Source of the DNA: Bacteroidetes bacterium UBA1935
GTDB lineage: Bacteria; Bacteroidota; Bacteroidia; Chitinophagales; Chitinophagaceae
DNA length: 64,000 nucleotides
Direction of reading: 5' to 3'
NCBI GenBank assembly: GCA_002337045.1
Contig: DDFF01000007.1
Coordinates: forward strand, 186,001 to 250,000
The notes below the pieces were generated by a model. The model was not told the origin of the DNA, made no database searches, and saw only the letters and a list, made by a program, of their open reading frames with translations. Below are positions 9,532 to 19,148 of the stretch, in pieces (position 1 is the stretch's first letter; each line of letters begins with the position of its first letter). The translations under genes and the position numbers were made by a program.

Positions 9532-10289
9532 CCTTTCAGTTGGCTGACGCGTGTTTCATCGCTAGGGTGTGTACTAAGAAACTGTGGCGGTTTTTGACCA
9601 CCTTTTGCAGCCATGCGTTGCCAGAAACTAATAGCCTCTTCGGGATTATAACCGGCCATTGCCATAAAATACAGCCCCATTTCATCTGCTTCACTTTCGT
9701 GTTTGCGAGAGAAAGCCAGTATACCCAGTGTAGACGTAGCGCCTATACCATAATTGAATATCTGTTGTGTTTCTGCAGGTTTTGACGACATTAATGCAGA
9801 CAATCCCTGTGCACCATATTGAGCAGCTATTTGTTGGCTTACACGCTCATTACCATGCCTTGCTATGGCATGTGCAATCTCATGCCCCATTACAACTGCC
9901 AGCCCTGTTTCATTCTGCGTAATAGGCAGTATACCTGTATATACGGCTACTTTGCCACCAGGCATACACCATGCATTCACCTCATTACTGTTTACCAGAT
10001 TAAACTCCCAATTGTAGCCTGCAATCAAATCCAGTTTTCCTCTCTCTTGCAAAAACTGTTTTACAGCTATTACCATCTTATTGCCAACGCGCTTCACCAT
10101 TTCGGCATCATTGCCTGTTAATGGCTTGTTTGTACCTATAAAACTTGAATATTCTTTGACTGCCAGTTGTTGCATATCGCCCTCAGGTGCAAGGTTCAAT
10201 GAACTTCTGCCTGTAACTGGGTTTTTAAAACACGAACTCAATACACTTGATACTGTCATCAATGACAGAACAATACATAGTTTTTTCAT
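9495..10289 (-). CDS. M48-family zinc metalloprotease lipoprotein
   Basis: The 264-residue protein starts with a lipoprotein signal ending SVLSSC (Cys20), so it is probably anchored in an envelope membrane facing the periplasm. HEIAH at 136-140 is the zinc-binding HEXXH motif and HESEADEMGL supplies the third ligand region of peptidase family M48. The layout matches the LoiP/BepA-like envelope quality-control proteases. A Ser-Thr-His-Pro segment near the C-terminus (FLSTHPSDETRV) is also typical. The next gene overlaps or abuts its end, so the two are likely cotranscribed. Confidence 0.9.
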   Translation of the reverse strand: MKKLCIVLSLMTVSSVLSSCFKNPVTGRSSLNLAPEGDMQQLAVKEYSSFIGTNKPLTGNDAEMVKRVGNKMVIAVKQFLQERGKLDLIAGYNWEFNLVNSNEVNAWCMPGGKVAVYTGILPITQNETGLAVVMGHEIAHAIARHGNERVSQQIAAQYGAQGLSALMSSKPAETQQIFNYGIGATSTLGILAFSRKHESEADEMGLYFMAMAGYNPEEAISFWQRMAAKGGQKPPQFLSTHPSDETRVSQLKGWMPKAKALATQ

Positions 10290-10333
10290 ACCATAAAATT
10301 ACAGTTTAGTTAATCACTCAAAAATAAAATCTA

Positions 10334-10966
10334 CTATTTGCGGAACCTGCGCTTGCGGAATAATGGCACTTTGCTTTCATTACCACTCAGCAACCTGTTG
10401 ATGTTTTTGTGGTGTGTAAGTACCACCAGACAGGCTGTAGCTATGGCAAAGATGCGATAGCTCAATTCCGGTTCTTTAAAGATAAAGAGTATTAATAACG
10501 GGAATGCTATACTGGCAGCAATGCTACTCAGCGATACATAACGGGTAAGGTAAAGCATACCTACAAATACCATAACCAGACTAAGTGCTGCTAATGGCTG
10601 TATAGCGAGTATCATACCAAAAAGGGTAGCAATCCCTTTACCACCGCGAAAATCGGCCCAAATCGGGAAAATATGACCTAATACTGCCACTAAACCCAAC
10701 AGTATCTGCAAATTGGTAATTGCTTCAGACTGCCAGCCATATTGTGATAACAATGAAAGTTTTACTGCTATAAAGCCCTTTAGCATGTCTACAAACATAA
10801 CTGCAGAGCCCGCTTTAGAACCTAAAATCCTGAATGTATTTGTTGCACCTGCGTTGCCACTACCATGCTCTCTGATATCAATGCCATACACCCTCTTGCT
10901 TACCCAAACGGCCGTAGGAATAGAACCTATCAGGTATGCCAGTACTATTAGTATTGCAATCGTCAT
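10334..10966 (-). CDS. plsY: Acyl-phosphate:glycerol-3-phosphate acyltransferase PlsY
   Basis: The 210-residue inner-membrane protein carries the three PlsY signatures: GSIPTAVWVSK near the N-terminus, GSGNAGATNTFR at about 36-47, and FRGGKGIATLFG near residue 107. It transfers an acyl group from acyl phosphate to glycerol-3-phosphate, the first step of phospholipid synthesis. The C-terminus is very basic (FRKRRFRK). A separate promoter box lies upstream; PlsX is not in the window. Confidence 0.96.
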   Translation of the reverse strand: MTIAILIVLAYLIGSIPTAVWVSKRVYGIDIREHGSGNAGATNTFRILGSKAGSAVMFVDMLKGFIAVKLSLLSQYGWQSEAITNLQILLGLVAVLGHIFPIWADFRGGKGIATLFGMILAIQPLAALSLVMVFVGMLYLTRYVSLSSIAASIAFPLLILFIFKEPELSYRIFAIATACLVVLTHHKNINRLLSGNESKVPLFRKRRFRK

Positions 10967-10991
10967 TCGTTTAATTTCCTGTTGAAGAAAA

Positions 10992-10999
10992 CAAATATA
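10992..10999 (-). promoter_or_regulatory. plsY promoter -7 box
   Basis: The minus strand reads TATATTTG, a perfect TAnnTTTG match, with 25 bases before the plsY ATG. Confidence 0.45.
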
Positions 11000-11101
11000 A
11001 CCTTTCAGCTCGGTAAATCCTATACCGAAAGGAGGTGCAATTTACCACTTTTTTGAAGGAATTATTACCTTATAATTAAATGATAAATATATACTTATGC
11101 A

Positions 11102-11917
11102 CTATTTAATGCATTGTAGCGTAATCCAACCGTTGAGTGTATTGGTTTCAATACCGATGAATCCGGCATCAGTAGCTACAGTTTTAACAATTTCTTCGTC
11201 TTCTGTCAGCAAACCACTCATCAGTAAAATACCGCCTGATTTTACAGATTTGTACAGGTCTGTCATATAATGCAGTAGTATATGCCTGTTAATATTGGCA
11301 AGAATAACGTCATACTCCCTAGGTATAACATGCTCCATACTACCTTGTTGTACTTCTATGACATTGCAGTTATTTCTTTGTACATTTTCCTGAGAGTTCT
11401 CAAAAGACCACTCATCGTTATCTATCGCCAAAACATATTTAGCACCAAGTTTTTCGGCAAGTATGGCCAGTATACCTGTACCTGTTCCAAAATCAAATAC
11501 ATCTTTACCCACGAAATCTATATACTGCATCCTTGTCATCATCAGCTTTGTGGTAGCATGATGCCCTGTACCGAAAGACATTTTGGGAGTGATGACAATC
11601 TCATAAGGTGTTGCAATATCCAACTTATGAAAATCTGCACGCACGGTACAAAAGCCATCTACTATCACCGGCTGAAAATTCTTCTCCCACTCTGCGTTCC
11701 AGTTTTGATGTCCGAGCGTTTCCACATCATATGGCACTTCGTATTCAGATGCTATCAGCTGTAGCGTTTCTGTATCGAAATCTGCTGCATCTACATATGC
11801 CAGCAGGCTTTCGTCTGTTTCTTCAAAACCATTGTAGCCTTCAGCAGACAGTCTGGCAATCAGTACTTCTCTCTTAGTAGCTTCTATGGTATGTAATACC
11901 GCTTTATTGTATTGCAT
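11102..11917 (-). CDS. prmA: Ribosomal protein L11 methyltransferase
   Basis: The 271-residue protein has the PrmA order: an N-terminal substrate domain, the central MSFGTGHHATTKLM motif that is diagnostic of PrmA, then the SAM site FDFGTGTGILAI and the NPPY-like ANINRHIL. It methylates L11 on several amino groups. The frame extends seven codons further upstream, but the TAnnTTTG box sits inside that extension, so the ATG at 11917 is the better start. The product length is slightly shorter than the E. coli enzyme, as usual in Bacteroidota. Confidence 0.93.
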   Translation of the reverse strand: MQYNKAVLHTIEATKREVLIARLSAEGYNGFEETDESLLAYVDAADFDTETLQLIASEYEVPYDVETLGHQNWNAEWEKNFQPVIVDGFCTVRADFHKLDIATPYEIVITPKMSFGTGHHATTKLMMTRMQYIDFVGKDVFDFGTGTGILAILAEKLGAKYVLAIDNDEWSFENSQENVQRNNCNVIEVQQGSMEHVIPREYDVILANINRHILLHYMTDLYKSVKSGGILLMSGLLTEDEEIVKTVATDAGFIGIETNTLNGWITLQCIK

Positions 11918-11925
11918 ATAGGCTG

Positions 11926-11933
11926 CAAAGGTA
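11926..11933 (-). promoter_or_regulatory. prmA promoter -7 box, near-leaderless
   Basis: The minus strand reads TACCTTTG, with only eight bases between it and the prmA ATG at 11917. The transcript would begin at or next to the start codon. The site decides between the two possible starts. Confidence 0.55.
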
Positions 11934-11936
11934 CAC

Positions 11937-11971
11937 ATAAAAAAACAGCCTCTGTATGAAACAGAGGCTGT
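11937..11971 (-). terminator. Terminator of the OmpA-family gene
   Basis: A perfect 11-bp stem (ACAGCCTCTGT with ACAGAGGCTGT, five-base loop) is followed by six T on the minus strand. It lies 22 bases after the stop at 11993. Confidence 0.92.
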
Positions 11972-11992
11972 GTATGTTGTATAAGGTTGATA

Positions 11993-14173
11993 TTATTTAT
12001 TAACCCTGTTACCACGTTGATTCAAATCCGGTTCTGTATCCGGCTCACCATCTTCGTTAGCATTTTCATTTTGCTGCAGGTTTTTAGACTGATCGTCCAT
12101 GTTACCAGGCTTAGCGCTATTGTACAGGATGCGGCGTGTAGGAACATCAGTTACTATACGGAATTCTGTACGACGGTTCAGCTGACGGCCATCAGGATTG
12201 TCTTTATTACCCACTGTATTTGGAGCAGCAGGCATTGCAGCACCGAAACCTTTTGCTACCAGACGGCTTTGTTCAATACCACCTGTACCTGTCAGATAAT
12301 CGATAACAGATTGTGCACGTTTTTCAGACAGTTTTTTGTTGTAGTCGTCTTTACCTTTACCATCTGTGAAAGAGTAAACCTCTACGTTGAATGAAGGATT
12401 GTCTTTCAGGAAGGCAACTACAGAATCCAGAGAAGCTACTGATTCAGGACGCAGATCAGCTTTGTCAAAATCGTAATAAACATTGTTTACAGAGAAAGTA
12501 TATACCGGAGTTATTTCGTCCATGTAGATAGTTACTGTAACTGTATCACCCGGATCTGTGCGCTTATAGTCCATAGTGCTAACAGAAGCACGTGAAGAAG
12601 CGTATTGTGTTTTATCACCAGTTAATACATAAGATTTACCACGAGCCATATTGAAGCCGAAAGTACCATCTGTAGAGTTGAAAGTTTTCAGGTCACCATT
12701 TTGGTCTACCATTTTAACTACAACTTCACTCATTTGTTGTTGAGTCTTACGATTCACAACTTTACCCATTACGAACAGTTTAGGTTCATATTGAATACGC
12801 CAGATATCATCACAACAAGTTGGGTTTTTCAGCGCAATAGAACCAACACGGTTTGATACGATGTAAGCATCAGGCTTACCAACAGGATCTTGAATGAAAT
12901 ACATTTCATCAGCAGCTGTGTTGATAGGATAACCCAGATTCTGTACGTTAGTGTAACGCGACGGACCACCTACAGCAGAGAAGATATCAAAACCACCCAT
13001 AGTTACCCAACCTTTAGAAGCGAAGTACAATTTACCTTCGCGGCTGTCGTAGTATGGAGTAATTTCATCTTCTTCAGTATTAACTTGTTTACCTGCATTC
13101 TGAGGACGGCGGTAACCACCTGTACGAGTATCAATTACTGAGTACCAGATATCATAACCACCGCGGCTTTGCAATTTGCGGTTTGAAGAGAAGAACAATA
13201 CTTCTTTCTTACCAACTTTTGCGCAGAATGGGTTTGTATTAGAACCACCTTCGTTGATACCTTCGCCCAACAGTTTAGGTTCTGTCCATTTAGATTTTTC
13301 GAAATTAGAAACGTAGATTTTACACTCTATTTTCATTGAATCTGTTTCACCACATTTTGTGAAATAGAAACGATCACCACCAGGGCTGTAACAGCCGTTA
13401 GCTACGTGCTCTCTTTTAGAGTTATAATCACCATCATTATAGTTCAACGCCCATTGGAAAGAATCTGCCTGCTCTACATGTTTCTGTTTGTGAGAAACCA
13501 TGAAACGAGACATGTAGTCACCAGTACGTTTGTCTATTTCAGCAACGCTGTTTTGACGCATAGTAGAGAACAACAAAGAAGAATCGCCAAGTGGATATGG
13601 AGAAGACTCTGTGTAAGCACTGTTCACATTAGGACCAGCGTTAACGATGCTAACCTGCTGAGGATCCTTGATAGAATTCATAGCCATGTTACAGCCTTCA
13701 ATTTCACGCAACGCACGCTTTTTCATTTTCTTGTACGTCTTCGGGTTGTCTGCGATGAACTTATTGAACTTAGCAATAGCAGCATCGTAGTTACCAAGTT
13801 GCTTTTCCATCAGGGCAGACCTGTAGATAGCTTCCGGATACAGCTTAGAAGATGACGAATACACTTCTGCATAGTACGCAGCAGCAGGCGCATAGTCTCT
13901 TGTATAAGAATAGCACTCTGCCAGCTGGAAGGTCAGGTACATATTTCGTTCGTCTTCCTGCTTTAATTGTTGGTAGTACTCTATCGCGTTGAAGTAGCTT
14001 CCATCGCGGAAGAGTCCGTCAGCCCAACGAAGTTTTTTATAGTACGGAAGTTTAGAAACAGGATCGTCTGCTTTATTTCTATACTTTTCTTTGCGTTGCT
14101 GCTGAGCGTTAGCATCAATTTGAATTGTAACTAAAACCGTAGCCAGAATCAGGAACAGCCAATTTTTTCTCAT
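11993..14173 (-). CDS. T9SS-associated TPR / beta-propeller / OmpA protein (PorE-like)
   Basis: The 726-residue protein has a signal peptide ending NAQ, TPR repeats (about 45-165), PD40/WD40-type propeller blades (about 190-440, including the repeated FFSSNR and YFASKG strands), a carboxypeptidase-regulatory-like domain (about 455-540), and a C-terminal OmpA domain (about 555-675) with the peptidoglycan-binding VEVYSFTDGKG and LSEKRAQSVIDYL motifs. This order is that described for PorE, a T9SS component that links the outer membrane to peptidoglycan. The downstream partner in the same orientation is PorP/SprF-like. Paralogues with this architecture are common, so the exact PorE identity is not certain. 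It ends in an acidic, Asn-rich tail. Confidence 0.85.
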   Translation of the reverse strand: MRKNWLFLILATVLVTIQIDANAQQQRKEKYRNKADDPVSKLPYYKKLRWADGLFRDGSYFNAIEYYQQLKQEDERNMYLTFQLAECYSYTRDYAPAAAYYAEVYSSSSKLYPEAIYRSALMEKQLGNYDAAIAKFNKFIADNPKTYKKMKKRALREIEGCNMAMNSIKDPQQVSIVNAGPNVNSAYTESSPYPLGDSSLLFSTMRQNSVAEIDKRTGDYMSRFMVSHKQKHVEQADSFQWALNYNDGDYNSKREHVANGCYSPGGDRFYFTKCGETDSMKIECKIYVSNFEKSKWTEPKLLGEGINEGGSNTNPFCAKVGKKEVLFFSSNRKLQSRGGYDIWYSVIDTRTGGYRRPQNAGKQVNTEEDEITPYYDSREGKLYFASKGWVTMGGFDIFSAVGGPSRYTNVQNLGYPINTAADEMYFIQDPVGKPDAYIVSNRVGSIALKNPTCCDDIWRIQYEPKLFVMGKVVNRKTQQQMSEVVVKMVDQNGDLKTFNSTDGTFGFNMARGKSYVLTGDKTQYASSRASVSTMDYKRTDPGDTVTVTIYMDEITPVYTFSVNNVYYDFDKADLRPESVASLDSVVAFLKDNPSFNVEVYSFTDGKGKDDYNKKLSEKRAQSVIDYLTGTGGIEQSRLVAKGFGAAMPAAPNTVGNKDNPDGRQLNRRTEFRIVTDVPTRRILYNSAKPGNMDDQSKNLQQNENANEDGEPDTEPDLNQRGNRVNK

Positions 14174-14216
14174 GTTAGCGAGCGTTGTTAATGGGTATAA
14201 AAGTATAAATTGCTTT

Positions 14217-14262
14217 AAAAAAAAGAAAGGGCTTTAAAAAATTTTTTTGCCCTTTCTTTTTC
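14217..14262 (-). terminator. Terminator after the PorP/SprF gene
   Basis: A 12-bp stem (AAAAGAAAGGGC with GCCCTTTCTTTT, A/T-rich loop that can pair further) lies 16 bases beyond the stop at 14278. Because the OmpA gene follows, it may be partial and set the ratio between the two proteins. Confidence 0.8.
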
Positions 14263-14277
14263 AGATATTTTTTATTA

Positions 14278-15318
14278 CTAAAAACGTGTACAAGGATAGA
14301 TCAATTTGCGAGCGAAATCAAGTGGATCAGGTGCTATGTACACCAGAGAGATTTCGAAGCCGCCATTGCCGTTAGAAGCTGTTTTAAGGCTAGATGTATT
14401 GTAGTCGTAGCTAACACCTACACGCAAACCTTTAAATTCAACACCTGCATTTACCATCAGTGCATCGTTTGAGCGGTAGTAACCACCAAGGAATACTGCT
14501 GTAGTAAAGTTGCGGAATTCAGGATTACCAACAATCAGGTGGAATTCGTTACCTGCAACCATTTCTGTAGCTGTAGACTGGGACTGATACAGGAACGCAG
14601 GACGCAGGCTGAATGTTTCGCTCAGATAAGCTACCGCACCTATTTGTGCTGTGTAACGCATACCTAAACCTACATCGCTATTACGCTTTTTCATCAGAGA
14701 TTCCTGTGGTTGGTTCAGGTTGTTAGCGCCAAGGCCAATAACATAACCAAACCTAGAACCTACTGAATGCGCCCAAGAGATACCGGCATTCAATGTAAAG
14801 TAGTTCACCCTGTTATTCATAGCCTCGCCCGATGTACCCGGATCAAAGCCTTGATTGTTGAATTCGTTAGGGAAATACAACCTTGTCAGGTCGATGCTTT
14901 TTTGAGTATAACCACCTTGAAAGCCTACAGACAATGTTTTATTTTGTCCGTTACCCAGGAATTTGTGATAAGCGATAGAACCTAACACAGACAGGTTAGA
15001 CAGGTTACCATCACCCGCACGGTCGTTATACAATTGCAAACCTGCAGCCAGATTATCATCATGCGAAAGATCGTTGATGATAGGAGCGTCCACAGATACC
15101 GCGTACGTTTTGAAAGGAGATGTTACACTCCTCCACTGATCGCGATAAATAGCTGCTGCACGCCATTGTCCGCTGAATGCACCCGTAAAAGCAGGGTTCA
15201 CAATAAGCGGCGATGCGGTGAACTGCGTAAAGTGGATGTCTTGCGCCTGAACGCTGTTGAAGGTAAGCGCTAATGCCGCTACCAAGCTTGCCCGGCTAAT
15301 TGTATTTTTCATCGTCAT
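14278..15318 (-). CDS. PorP/SprF-family T9SS outer-membrane protein
   Basis: The 346-residue product has a signal peptide ending VQAQ followed by DIHFTQFTASPLIVNPAFTGAF, the typical start of PorP/SprF barrels, and many alternating aromatic/hydrophobic strands to a terminal Phe. Members are outer-membrane T9SS components or substrate-specific partners. It is upstream of, and codirectional with, the PorE-like gene, with a terminator between them. A second ATG six bases downstream (15312) could be the start. Which of the several PorP paralogues this is cannot be read. Confidence 0.88.
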   Translation of the reverse strand: MTMKNTISRASLVAALALTFNSVQAQDIHFTQFTASPLIVNPAFTGAFSGQWRAAAIYRDQWRSVTSPFKTYAVSVDAPIINDLSHDDNLAAGLQLYNDRAGDGNLSNLSVLGSIAYHKFLGNGQNKTLSVGFQGGYTQKSIDLTRLYFPNEFNNQGFDPGTSGEAMNNRVNYFTLNAGISWAHSVGSRFGYVIGLGANNLNQPQESLMKKRNSDVGLGMRYTAQIGAVAYLSETFSLRPAFLYQSQSTATEMVAGNEFHLIVGNPEFRNFTTAVFLGGYYRSNDALMVNAGVEFKGLRVGVSYDYNTSSLKTASNGNGGFEISLVYIAPDPLDFARKLIYPCTRF

Positions 15319-15670
15319 GATATATTAACCTGTTATTGTGTTAGTATCTGAATGTTAAAAATATACTTTTCTATTAGTGGAAAAAACTGCTTTTCAACCT
15401 ATTGTTTCAATATACAGTTCAATCCCAACGGTTGAAAATACGGAAATATTTCAAAGTTGCAATGCCTGTGCTTATAATTTTTAGTTCTACTGCTACCTGT
15501 CAACTACCTGTCAAACCTGTTAAAATTCCTGATTTTACTACCGTGTATGAGATATAGACAGCCCGCTATTTATTTTGGTTGGATTGTATTTTATTTCAAT
15601 GTGTACCCCTATCATATTTATAAAATCAGCCATTCATAAACCATTTTTTTCCTGCACAGTTTTTTTATAA
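15319..15670. other. Intergenic region between porP-like gene and ftsK
   Basis: This 352-base AT-rich divergent region has no gene. It contains the tandem repeat CTACCTGTCAA twice (15493-15514), followed by a half copy ACCTGTT; see the findings. No clear -33/-7 pair for the porP-like gene was recognised. Confidence 0.6.
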
Positions 15671-15673
15671 TTG

Positions 15674-15681
15674 TACTTTTG
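15674..15681 (+). promoter_or_regulatory. ftsK promoter -7 box
   Basis: TACTTTTG fits TAnnTTTG and lies 16 bases before the chosen ATG. It overlaps the short upstream extension of the frame, which argues against the earlier TTG start. Confidence 0.5.
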
Positions 15682-15697
15682 CATGCTACTGCCTGCT

Positions 15698-18337
15698 ATG
15701 GCCAAAACGACAAAGACTACCCAGAAAAAAGCTGCTGAGCAGCCCGCCGATAATATTACGACTTCGAAAATTGACCGTATCAGGCAGATAAGGCTTGGTG
15801 CTGGGCTTTTTTTAATGCTATTCGGCATCTTCCTGACTGTATCTATTATCAGTTATTTCTACAATTGGACTGTAGATTTTGATAAAGCATCGCTGAGCTC
15901 CCTTGCCGACAGCAAAACAACTGTAGAAAACTGGGGCGGACGCTTTGGTAATACACTGGCTCAATCGCTGGTATATAAAGGTGCGGGTGTAGCATCGCTG
16001 GCCATAGGCATTTGGATATCTATGCTGGGGCTTAATATGATATATGGCAAGCGTGTAGTGCCTGTAATGCGCTACCTGCGCTGGCTTTCAATACTGTTAC
16101 TGATTGTAGCGCCTATACTGGCTTATATACTTCCTCATTCTACATTTCCGTATGGTGGCGCGTGGGGCAATGTAGCTATCGAATACATGAATGGCTTCTT
16201 TGGCCATGGTGGCACGGGTATGATACTTTTTGCCATTGTATGCTTCTTTGCATTTGTGGTTTTCGCATTGGATATCTCCCCTATTCTTCGCCGCGCACGC
16301 ACTACAGCCAAAGCAGTTGCAAACATTATACCTACTGCCGTAAAAACAGATGATGATGCTATTGCTGCTGAAGCAGAAACGCCTGCAAAAGAAGCCGCTA
16401 CTGCACCAGCAAAACCTTCGTCTGTAAAAACAGAAGGTGGCGATTTTGTGAAGCCGATACTGATGGAGGAAGAACCTGTGCAGGATGAATGGAACATGAC
16501 TATGACAGACAAAGCCGCACCACACACCAATACACTGAAAACCATGCCTGTTGCAGATCTTGGCATGACAGCGGAAGAAATAGAAGAGGAGGAAATGCTT
16601 GATGAAGAGGAAGAAGAATTGATGGATCAAACATCAGATGAAATTGAAACTGAAGAAGAGGAAGAAACTGAGGATGACGAACCTGCTACAGAGGTAGAAC
16701 TGACCGTGCCTATAGCAGACAAAGAAAAGAAAGCACCACAACAGGCAGAGCACGAACTGGCTATAGAAGTAAAGCAGGACGAAGAACCTGTTGTAATAGC
16801 GCAGAACGCGCACATAAGTATTGAAGACAATGAGCCTTATGCACCTGAGTTGGATTTGAGAGATTACAAATTCCCTACGCTCGATTTGCTGCAAGACCGT
16901 ACAGAAACCATTACGCTTGATAAAGACGAACTGGAGAAAAATAAAAACCAGATCATCCAGACGCTGCGCAGCTTTGGTATTGAGATACAACGCATCAGTG
17001 CAACGGTAGGCCCTACAGTTACCCTGTACGAAATAGTACCTGCAGAGGGTGTGCGCATATCTAAAATCCGCAATCTGGAAGATGATATCGCCCTGAATCT
17101 GGCAGCACTGGGTATACGTATCATTGCACCTATTCCCGGGCGTGGCACAATAGGTATTGAGGTACCTAATACCAACAAGCAGATAGTATCTATGCGCACG
17201 CTGCTGGCTAGCGAAAAGTTCGCAAAATCGAACATGAGCCTGCCGATAGCTTTGGGTAAAAAGATTGATAACGAGAACTACATTGTAGACCTTGCAACCA
17301 TGCCTCACTTGCTGATGGCTGGTGCTACTGGTCAGGGTAAGTCTGTGGGTATCAACGCTATACTGGTATCGCTGCTGTATAAAAAGCACCCATCGCAACT
17401 GAAGTTTGTGATGATAGACCCTAAGAAAGTAGAGCTGTCTATATACCGCACTATCGAAAAACACTTCCTTGCAAAACTGCCAAACGAAGAAGAGGCCATC
17501 ATTACCGATACCAAAAAAGTTATCTATACGCTGAATGCACTGTGTATAGAGATGGATAATCGTTATGAATTGCTGAAAGAAGCAGGAGCAAGGAACATTA
17601 AAGAATATAACGAGAAGTTTATTGCACGCAAACTGAACCCGCAACGCGGCCATAAATACCTGCCGTTTATAGTGCTGGTAATAGATGAGTTTGCCGACCT
17701 GATAATGACTGCGGGCAAAGAGGTGGAAATGCCTATTGCGCGCCTTGCACAACTGGCACGTGCTATTGGCATACACCTCATCATCGCTACGCAGCGCCCG
17801 AGTGTGAATGTCATCACAGGTACCATCAAAGCCAACTTCCCGGGCCGTATTGCATTTAAAGTATCCGCTAAAGTAGATAGCCGTACCATTCTGGATGCCG
17901 GTGGTGCTGAGCAACTGATAGGACGCGGTGATATGCTCGTATCTTACGGTAGCGAACTGCTGCGTGTGCAGTGTGCGTTTGTAGATACGCCTGAAGTTGA
18001 AAAAATTGTTGATTTCATTGGTACACAACGTGGCTACCCTTCTGCGTTTGAACTGCCTGAATATGAAGGTGAAGAAAGTGAAAACGATAAAATCGTTGAC
18101 CTGACCAACCGCGATAAGCTGTTTGAAGACTGTGCACGCACTGTAGTACAAACACAAAGCGGTAGCACCAGTATGCTGCAACGCCGCTACAACCTTGGCT
18201 ATAACCGTGCAGGCCGCATCATGGACCAGCTGGAAAGCGCAGGTATTGTAGGCCCTTCTATGGGTAGTAAACCACGCGAAGTATACTTCAAAACAGAGAT
18301 GGAACTGGAAGAATTCCTGAGCACATTAAACGACTAA
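15698..18337 (+). CDS. ftsK: DNA translocase FtsK/SpoIIIE
   Basis: The 879-residue protein has about four N-terminal membrane helices (to residue 200), a linker of about 200 residues with a very acidic stretch of Glu runs, and the FtsK motor: alpha domain from about 380, Walker A GATGQGKSVG, Walker B FIVLVIDEFADLI, and a C-terminal winged-helix gamma domain (YNLGYNRAGRIMDQLESAGI). It pumps chromosomal DNA through the closing septum and stimulates dimer resolution. The ATG at 15698 gives a Lys/Thr-rich cytoplasmic start; a TTG nine codons upstream is possible. A lolA-like gene follows, as in many bacteria. Confidence 0.96.
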   Translation: MAKTTKTTQKKAAEQPADNITTSKIDRIRQIRLGAGLFLMLFGIFLTVSIISYFYNWTVDFDKASLSSLADSKTTVENWGGRFGNTLAQSLVYKGAGVASLAIGIWISMLGLNMIYGKRVVPVMRYLRWLSILLLIVAPILAYILPHSTFPYGGAWGNVAIEYMNGFFGHGGTGMILFAIVCFFAFVVFALDISPILRRARTTAKAVANIIPTAVKTDDDAIAAEAETPAKEAATAPAKPSSVKTEGGDFVKPILMEEEPVQDEWNMTMTDKAAPHTNTLKTMPVADLGMTAEEIEEEEMLDEEEEELMDQTSDEIETEEEEETEDDEPATEVELTVPIADKEKKAPQQAEHELAIEVKQDEEPVVIAQNAHISIEDNEPYAPELDLRDYKFPTLDLLQDRTETITLDKDELEKNKNQIIQTLRSFGIEIQRISATVGPTVTLYEIVPAEGVRISKIRNLEDDIALNLAALGIRIIAPIPGRGTIGIEVPNTNKQIVSMRTLLASEKFAKSNMSLPIALGKKIDNENYIVDLATMPHLLMAGATGQGKSVGINAILVSLLYKKHPSQLKFVMIDPKKVELSIYRTIEKHFLAKLPNEEEAIITDTKKVIYTLNALCIEMDNRYELLKEAGARNIKEYNEKFIARKLNPQRGHKYLPFIVLVIDEFADLIMTAGKEVEMPIARLAQLARAIGIHLIIATQRPSVNVITGTIKANFPGRIAFKVSAKVDSRTILDAGGAEQLIGRGDMLVSYGSELLRVQCAFVDTPEVEKIVDFIGTQRGYPSAFELPEYEGEESENDKIVDLTNRDKLFEDCARTVVQTQSGSTSMLQRRYNLGYNRAGRIMDQLESAGIVGPSMGSKPREVYFKTEMELEEFLSTLND

Positions 18338-18429
18338 ATTCTACACGCATTATGTTAAACTTTTACGCATCGTAAACGTCTTAGCATATAGATAACCTAA
18401 TTTTACAATCAAAGACTACATAAGAAGAA

Positions 18430-19074
18430 ATGAAAAAGATCCTGAGTTTAAGCATCGTGGCCGTAATGGCGTTGGTACAACCTGTGATGGCACAAGATGC
18501 CAAAGCTAAAAGCATACTGGAAGCAGTAAGCAAAAAAGTAAACAGCCTGAAATCGCTGAAAGCAAACTTTGCACTGCACCTGACAGGCAATGGCGGTAAA
18601 GTAAAAGAAACAAAGAAAGGTACTTTCTACATGAAAGGCCCTAAGTACCGTGTAGAAATAGCGGGACAAGAAATAATGTGCGATAACAAAACTGTATGGA
18701 CGTACATGAAAGCTACGAACGAAGTGCAGGTGAGCAATTACAACGCTAATGAACAAACGCTTTCTCCTACAAAACTGTTTACCAATTTCTACGACAAAGA
18801 ATATACCTACAAGTATATAGGCACACGCAAAGTAGGCAGCAAAACTTGCGACATTATAGAGATGACACCTAATAATAAAGGCAAGCAACTGAGCAAAGTA
18901 GAACTGGCTATTGATAACACAAGCACAATTGTGGGCGGTAATGTCTGGGAAAAGAATGGCAATATGTACAAATACGAAGTGAGTGGCTTTACACCAAACG
19001 CTACAGTAAACGACGGCATGTTCGCTTTTGACAAAAAGAAATATCCGGGTGTGGAAGTAGTTGATTTACGATAA
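18430..19074 (+). CDS. LolA-like outer-membrane lipoprotein carrier
   Basis: The 214-residue protein has a signal peptide ending VMAQ and the LolA-fold pattern: an N-terminal helix (ILEAVSKKVNSLKSLKANF), KKGTFYMKGPKYRVE, the DNKTVWTYMKATNEVQVSNY strand pair and a C-terminal FAFDKKKYPGVEVVD. It should shuttle lipoproteins through the periplasm. Its position 92 bases after ftsK repeats the ftsK-lolA neighbourhood known in other phyla. Sequence identity to the E. coli protein is low, so I give no symbol. Confidence 0.88.
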   Translation: MKKILSLSIVAVMALVQPVMAQDAKAKSILEAVSKKVNSLKSLKANFALHLTGNGGKVKETKKGTFYMKGPKYRVEIAGQEIMCDNKTVWTYMKATNEVQVSNYNANEQTLSPTKLFTNFYDKEYTYKYIGTRKVGSKTCDIIEMTPNNKGKQLSKVELAIDNTSTIVGGNVWEKNGNMYKYEVSGFTPNATVNDGMFAFDKKKYPGVEVVDLR

Positions 19075-19096
19075 TCATTACACTACTATAAAAGAC

Positions 19097-19127
19097 AAAA
19101 GCTGTTGAAGACTCAGCAGCTTTTTTA
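19097..19127. terminator. Bidirectional terminator between lolA-like and YHYH genes
   Basis: The stem AAAAGCTGTTGA / TCAGCAGCTTTT (one wobble pair) is followed by six T on the plus strand and by TTTTGTCTTTT on the minus strand. It separates two convergent genes. Confidence 0.88.
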
Positions 19128-19148
19128 TTACCAACATATGAATAAATG

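Noticed and set aside
16634..18181. A 515-codon open frame antisense to ftsK
   Set aside because: It is a mirror of the ftsK codon bias with no domain, signal or start-site support.
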